The translations under genes and the position numbers were made by a program. A stretch of DNA of 64,000 nt from Neisseriaceae bacterium (GTDB lineage Bacteria > Pseudomonadota > Gammaproteobacteria > Burkholderiales > Neisseriaceae). The notes beneath the pieces are model-generated. The model had not been told where the DNA came from. It was given only the letters and a program-made list of their open reading frames with translations, and did no database searches. Below are positions 60,392-64,000 of the stretch, one piece after another (position 1 is the first letter of the stretch; each line of letters starts with the position of its first letter). Where the stretch lies: NCBI GenBank assembly GCA_017934045.1, contig JAGBKK010000040.1, positions 1 through 64,000 on the forward strand, written 5' to 3'.

Positions 60392-62746
60392 ATGAATTTT
60401 TCAGCCGATGACATTTTGCAATGGAAATATGCTTTACCAAAGGTTTTGGGCGATAAAAGCGATGATGAAATTGTTGAGTATTTGTCTAATGTGGAAGAAT
60501 TAACCTTAACAAAACGCCCCAAATGCACGGTGCTGCCTGAAAGTTTGTGGCAACTGACACAACTGAAACGCTTAAAAATTGAAAATTTTGTTAAAGTGGT
60601 TTCTTTGTCTGAAAAAATAGTGCAATTAGAAAATTTGCAATGTTTGGAATTGGAATTTCTCACTCATTTTACAACGCTGCCTGAAAATATTGGGCAGTTA
60701 TCCAAATTAGAAATATTAAAATTTCAGTTTTGTGATGAACTCACTTGCTTACCTGAAAGCATTTGCCAACTGCCACAATTACACGAATTAAGAATTGATG
60801 CCTGCTATAAACTCAAAGAACTACCACAAAATATGGCACAATTAAAATCATTAAAAAATTTACAAGTTCGTCTTGATAAACTGCCTGACAGTTTATGGCA
60901 ATTAACGCAATTAGAAACATTAAATTTAGGTGGCTCGTCGATTGGCACTTTGCCTGATGAAATTGGTAATTTAAAACAACTGAAAACTTTGGCGTTAAGA
61001 GCGTGTGCGATTACCCATTTTCCTGATACGATTGGGCAATTAAATCAATTAGAAGAATTGTATTTGAACCAACAATATAATGATGATAATTTAATTAGGC
61101 TGCCTGAACAATTTGCTCAATTAAATAAACTCAAAATATTATGGATTGATTTATGCGAAAACAGCGATATTCTTTTTGCTGCTATTCAAAATAGTACGCA
61201 ATTAGAAAAAATAATTGGTATAGCAAATAACATTTCAGAAAAACAATTACAACAAATAATGCAATGTACGCAATTAAAAGAATTAGATTTAGAGGGTCAT
61301 CAAGAAATCACGGCTATTCCTGAAAGCATTGGCAATTTAAGTCAATTAGAAACATTGAATTTAGAAAGAACAAGCATTAGTTCATTGCCTGATAGCATTG
61401 GCAATTTATCGAAATTAAAATATTTAGATTTAAGCCATTGCGATAATTTAACCACGCTGCCTGAAACAATCGGACAATGCCGTAATTTGCAGTATTTATT
61501 TTTAACAGCTTGCAGAAATTTAGAGCGTGTTCCCGCTGAAATTTGGCAATTAAAAAAATTAAGAAAATTTGAAACCATACATTGTAATAAATTGGTTATT
61601 CCGCCCAAACCAGCCAAACAGACGCAAAATAAGAAAAACGACAATGATGGCAAGCCAGAAACAATGGCAAGCGAATGGAAAAAGGTTATTCCAAGCCGAT
61701 TACGCGGTAAAAATGATGATGAAATTATTCGTTATTTGCACAGCGTAGAGCCGACATTGACAATTAAAAATAATCAAAAAATCACTACGCTGCCAAAAAG
61801 TATTGGGCAGTTAAAACAAATTAAATCGCTTTATATTGAAGAGTGCAAAAATTTAACTGCCTTGCCTGATGAAATGGGGCAAATGGATAGTTTGTGCATT
61901 TTGGATATTGAACATTGCGACTATTTAACCGCCTTGCCTAATGGTTTAGCACAATTAAAAAATTTAAAACAATTAGAAATCGGTTTTTGCTACGGCTTAA
62001 CCGAATTAACAGGCATAGAAAAATTACAAAATTTAAGCGGTAGATTATGGTTGAAAGGTATGCAATTTAAGCAACTGCCTGAATGTGTGTGTCAGTTAAA
62101 AAACATTAAGTCTTTGTTTTTGCAATTTAATCAACAAATAACAACGCTGCCTGAAAAGATTGGTGATTTACAACAATTAGTGCGATTAGATATTGATTCT
62201 TGCGATGAATTTGCTACTTTGCCGCAAAGCATTGGTGATTTACAACAATTAGTACGATTAAGTATTGATTCTTGCGATGAATTTGCCACTTTACCGCAAA
62301 GCATTGGCGAGTTAAAAAACTTACGCGAATTATCCATAAAAAATTGCGAAAAATTTAAGGGCTTTCCTGAACAAATTGGCAATTTGCACAATCTGCAAAT
62401 TTTAACCGTGAAATTTAGCCCTTTTCAAGAAAGGCAAGATTTTGAAATAGATACGCTGTTTAATCATATTGGCAAGTTAAAAAATCTGATTGTTTTGGAG
62501 TTAGTTGGTATTGACAGTTTAAGGCAACTAACTGATAGCATTGGCAATTTGCATAACTTGCAATATATCAGTTTTTACCGTTGCCGCAATTTGCAAAAAA
62601 TACCTGACAGTATTTTTAATTTACCCAAACTCAAAGGTCTGGATTTAGACGAATGCACAAGCCTGCCGCCTGAACAACAAAACCGCTCAATTATTTTAGA
62701 AGACCGAATTGTGGAAGTGGAAAATTTGATTATGGAGCGGTTTTGA
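60392..62746 (+). CDS. Leucine-rich repeat protein with duplicated cap
   Basis: The 784-aa protein consists almost wholly of LRRs of 23-24 residues with LP-x-x-I/L-x-x-L-x-x-L-x-x-L pattern (for example LPESIGQLSQLETL). It has no signal peptide or membrane helix and no E3-ligase-type domain. The start WKYALPKVLGDKSDDEIVEYLSNVE recurs mid-protein (about residues 430-455, WKKVIPSRLRGKNDDEIIRYLHSVE), so the protein looks like two fused copies. AAGGAG precedes the start. It is AT-rich. Function is unknown; a binding role is likely. Confidence 0.8.
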   Translation: MNFSADDILQWKYALPKVLGDKSDDEIVEYLSNVEELTLTKRPKCTVLPESLWQLTQLKRLKIENFVKVVSLSEKIVQLENLQCLELEFLTHFTTLPENIGQLSKLEILKFQFCDELTCLPESICQLPQLHELRIDACYKLKELPQNMAQLKSLKNLQVRLDKLPDSLWQLTQLETLNLGGSSIGTLPDEIGNLKQLKTLALRACAITHFPDTIGQLNQLEELYLNQQYNDDNLIRLPEQFAQLNKLKILWIDLCENSDILFAAIQNSTQLEKIIGIANNISEKQLQQIMQCTQLKELDLEGHQEITAIPESIGNLSQLETLNLERTSISSLPDSIGNLSKLKYLDLSHCDNLTTLPETIGQCRNLQYLFLTACRNLERVPAEIWQLKKLRKFETIHCNKLVIPPKPAKQTQNKKNDNDGKPETMASEWKKVIPSRLRGKNDDEIIRYLHSVEPTLTIKNNQKITTLPKSIGQLKQIKSLYIEECKNLTALPDEMGQMDSLCILDIEHCDYLTALPNGLAQLKNLKQLEIGFCYGLTELTGIEKLQNLSGRLWLKGMQFKQLPECVCQLKNIKSLFLQFNQQITTLPEKIGDLQQLVRLDIDSCDEFATLPQSIGDLQQLVRLSIDSCDEFATLPQSIGELKNLRELSIKNCEKFKGFPEQIGNLHNLQILTVKFSPFQERQDFEIDTLFNHIGKLKNLIVLELVGIDSLRQLTDSIGNLHNLQYISFYRCRNLQKIPDSIFNLPKLKGLDLDECTSLPPEQQNRSIILEDRIVEVENLIMERF
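62159..62302 (+). repeat. Tandem 72-bp repeat in the LRR gene
   Basis: Two adjacent 72-bp units (62159-62230, 62231-62302) match at 67 of 72 positions and encode the 24-residue unit that begins IGDLQQLVRL and ends ATLPQS. It shows recent growth of the repeat array. Confidence 0.9.
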
Positions 62747-62808
62747 GGGGCGTAGTTTCAATCTCTTTTTTCAGGCAGCCTGAAACGAAGTTCAGCGTAA
62801 GCCAAAAC

Positions 62809-63483
62809 CTACAACCACCCTTGTTCCGCAAACGAAAGCGTTTTTGTGGCGGTTACAATCAAATGGTCTAATAATTGAATATCGAACAATTTGAGTGCGG
62901 CGTTTAATCGCACGGTAAAAATGTGGTCTTCATCGGACGCTTGCAAACTGCCTGCGGGGTGATTGTGGGCGATAATCAAAGCGGTGGCGTGTTTGTCTAT
63001 CGCTAATTTGGCGACTTCGCGAATATACACCGTGTGTTCTGCCACGGTGCCACGCGATAATTCTTCAATCGACACAATGCGTTGCTGATTATCCAACAAC
63101 AACGCCAACATAATTTCAATGCGTTCTTGTCCAATCGCCAAACGCAAATATTCACCCAAAGCGGCAGAATCCTGCACAGACGGTAAGTGTTGCATTTCTT
63201 CACACAGCAAGCGTTTGCCGATTTCTCGCACCGCAGCAAATTGCGTGTAAGCCGACACGCCCAAACCTTTGTGCTGTTGTAATTGAGATAGGCTTGCTGA
63301 AAAAACGCCCCGCAAAGAACCCAAATCTTGGATTAAACGGCGAGCCAAAGCCACTGCGTCCAAGCCTTTTGTGCCTGTTCGCAGTAAAATCGCCAACAAT
63401 TCCGCGTCCGATAATGCCACCGCACCTTTGGTCAGCAATTTTTCGCGTGGGCGTTCGTTTTCCAACCAGTCTTTAATTGCCAC
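62809..63483 (-). CDS. radC: RadC family (JAMM) protein
   Basis: The 224-aa protein has an N-terminal helix-hairpin-helix part (KGAVALSDAELLAILLRTG) and a C-terminal MPN/JAMM zinc site (about 175-195: IIAHNHPAGSLQASDED). The old link to repair is doubtful in E. coli; the function is unsettled. The zinc ligands are intact. Confidence 0.92.
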   Translation of the reverse strand: MAIKDWLENERPREKLLTKGAVALSDAELLAILLRTGTKGLDAVALARRLIQDLGSLRGVFSASLSQLQQHKGLGVSAYTQFAAVREIGKRLLCEEMQHLPSVQDSAALGEYLRLAIGQERIEIMLALLLDNQQRIVSIEELSRGTVAEHTVYIREVAKLAIDKHATALIIAHNHPAGSLQASDEDHIFTVRLNAALKLFDIQLLDHLIVTATKTLSFAEQGWL

Positions 63484-63545
63484 AATGACACCTTATATAA
63501 TCAAAATCATACGGCAAGACATACCAACAAATTATCGTTTTGAAG

Positions 63546-63652
63546 TATAGTCGTTTCAGAACAAAAGCATGCAAGGCAACGAGCCGAAGACAGTATAAAA
63601 TAATACGGCAAGGCGAAGTAACGAAGCATGATTTTGCTATGAAATGACTATA
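63546..63652. repeat. Correia-like MITE, copy 6 (107 bp)
   Basis: TATAGTCGTTTCA on the left pairs with TGAAATGACTATA on the right, 12 of 13 positions. The core ACAGTATAAAATAATACGGC followed by AAGGCGAA is in the same orientation as copy 1. It lies upstream of radC. Confidence 0.78.
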
Positions 63653-63658
63653 TTTTGA

Positions 63659-63979
63659 CTATACTTGAAATTTCCAAATATTACTAAAATTTCTACGATT
63701 AATTTCCACACTATATTCTTTATGAAAGGTATTTAAACTAATGCCATAAATATCTTCATCGTGTTCTAATATTTGCAAAATTTGTGGCATTTTCATTGTG
63801 ATTGCGTCAGAATTTTCAAAAATACGCACAAAAGCAAAATCGCTAAAAACGATTAAATATTTTTTATCATCTATTTGCCTGATGAGTGGATTGATTTTTT
63901 TAATGCTTTCACGATGAATAGGCACATAAAATTTCTGCTCGTTTAATATCGCTTTTTTAAATACGCGTGCAAAATGCAT
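63659..63979 (-). CDS. Hypothetical protein (possibly 5'-truncated by window edge)
   Basis: The 106-residue open frame begins MHFARVFKKAILNEQKFYVPIHR and stays open to the end of the window upstream of this ATG, so the true start may lie outside. The pattern FYVP, KYLIVFSDFAF and YGISLNTF weakly recalls the SseB N-terminal family. No ribosome-binding site is seen before the ATG at 63979. AT-rich. Confidence 0.5.
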   Translation of the reverse strand: MHFARVFKKAILNEQKFYVPIHRESIKKINPLIRQIDDKKYLIVFSDFAFVRIFENSDAITMKMPQILQILEHDEDIYGISLNTFHKEYSVEINRRNFSNIWKFQV

Positions 63980-64000
63980 ATTGATAATTGTATCAGATTG

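Noticed and set aside
62159..62302. CRISPR-like tandem repeats
   Set aside because: The units are adjacent without spacers and encode LRR residues in frame.

Overview
The window is a chromosomal segment from a member of the Neisseriaceae, most likely in the Kingella/Simonsiella/Alysiella group. The main evidence is the DNA uptake sequence. By eye there are roughly 60 copies of TTCAGGCAGCCTGAA or its reverse complement, in intergenic gaps and inside genes. This matches the uptake dialects described for Kingella (AGGCAGCCTGAA) and Simonsiella (AGGCTGCCTGAA), not the meningococcal ATGCCGTCTGAA. Base composition is moderately AT-rich. Elongation factor P has Arg32, as in beta-proteobacteria that use the EarP pathway, and type IV pilus genes pilF, pilG and pilD are present. 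I cannot fix genus or species from sequence alone.

Layout. 1-13.8 kb is the translation/transcription block: the 3' end of tuf, tRNA-Trp, secE, nusG, then rplK-rplA-rplJ-rplL-rpoB-rpoC, with a surface lipoprotein gene of the TbpB/NHBA barrel type on the opposite strand between nusG and rplK. 13.9-29.1 kb is housekeeping: a DUF442 protein, dnaJ, ppx, a HerA/YjgR ATPase, an alcohol dehydrogenase, an OmpA/BamE fusion, a histone-deacetylase-like hydrolase, pth, ratA-rnfH, fur, bamE-dapB, a universal stress protein, tcdA and rph. 29.2-46 kb holds a small lipoprotein, dnaX (split by an apparent -1 frameshift), a cytochrome b561, murI, tusA, mltD, alaS, yheT, a YqaJ-type nuclease beside tRNA-Ala, gloA, thiE, yggT, iscA and a ferredoxin-NADP reductase. 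46-49.3 kb is a small accessory island on the minus strand: a HARE-HTH/HrgA-like protein, a RelE/Phd toxin-antitoxin pair, and a TIR-domain gene paired with a membrane-protein gene. 49.3-64 kb returns to core genes (dxs, an orphan ABC substrate-binding lipoprotein, efp, eno-ftsB, pilF-pilG-pilD-coaE), then a large leucine-rich-repeat protein, radC and a hypothetical gene at the edge.

Most notable. (1) dnaX carries a -1 slippery heptamer CCCAAAA directly followed by TAA and a GC-rich stem. The -1 frame is open through a complete tau C-terminus, so gamma (381 aa) and tau (about 691 aa) would both be made. The tau linker is built partly from repeats. (2) The TIR/membrane-protein pair and the toxin-antitoxin pair lie between two 84-bp direct repeats that differ at only two positions. 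This looks like a defence cassette. (3) Six MITE-like elements of about 106 bp with TATAGTC ends resemble Neisseria Correia elements. (4) Uptake sequences are used as protein: they supply the stop codon and a terminal Gln-Ala-Ala tail in four genes, and in-frame Ser-Gly-Ser-Leu-Lys/Asn segments in several enzymes.

Functional links. rplK-rpoC form a macromolecular-synthesis operon with an L10 leader and an rplL-rpoB processing hairpin. The pil genes and the dense uptake sequences both fit natural competence. Fur sits divergent from bamE with a candidate Fur box between them. Family assignments rest on recognised motifs and lengths; no database search was run.
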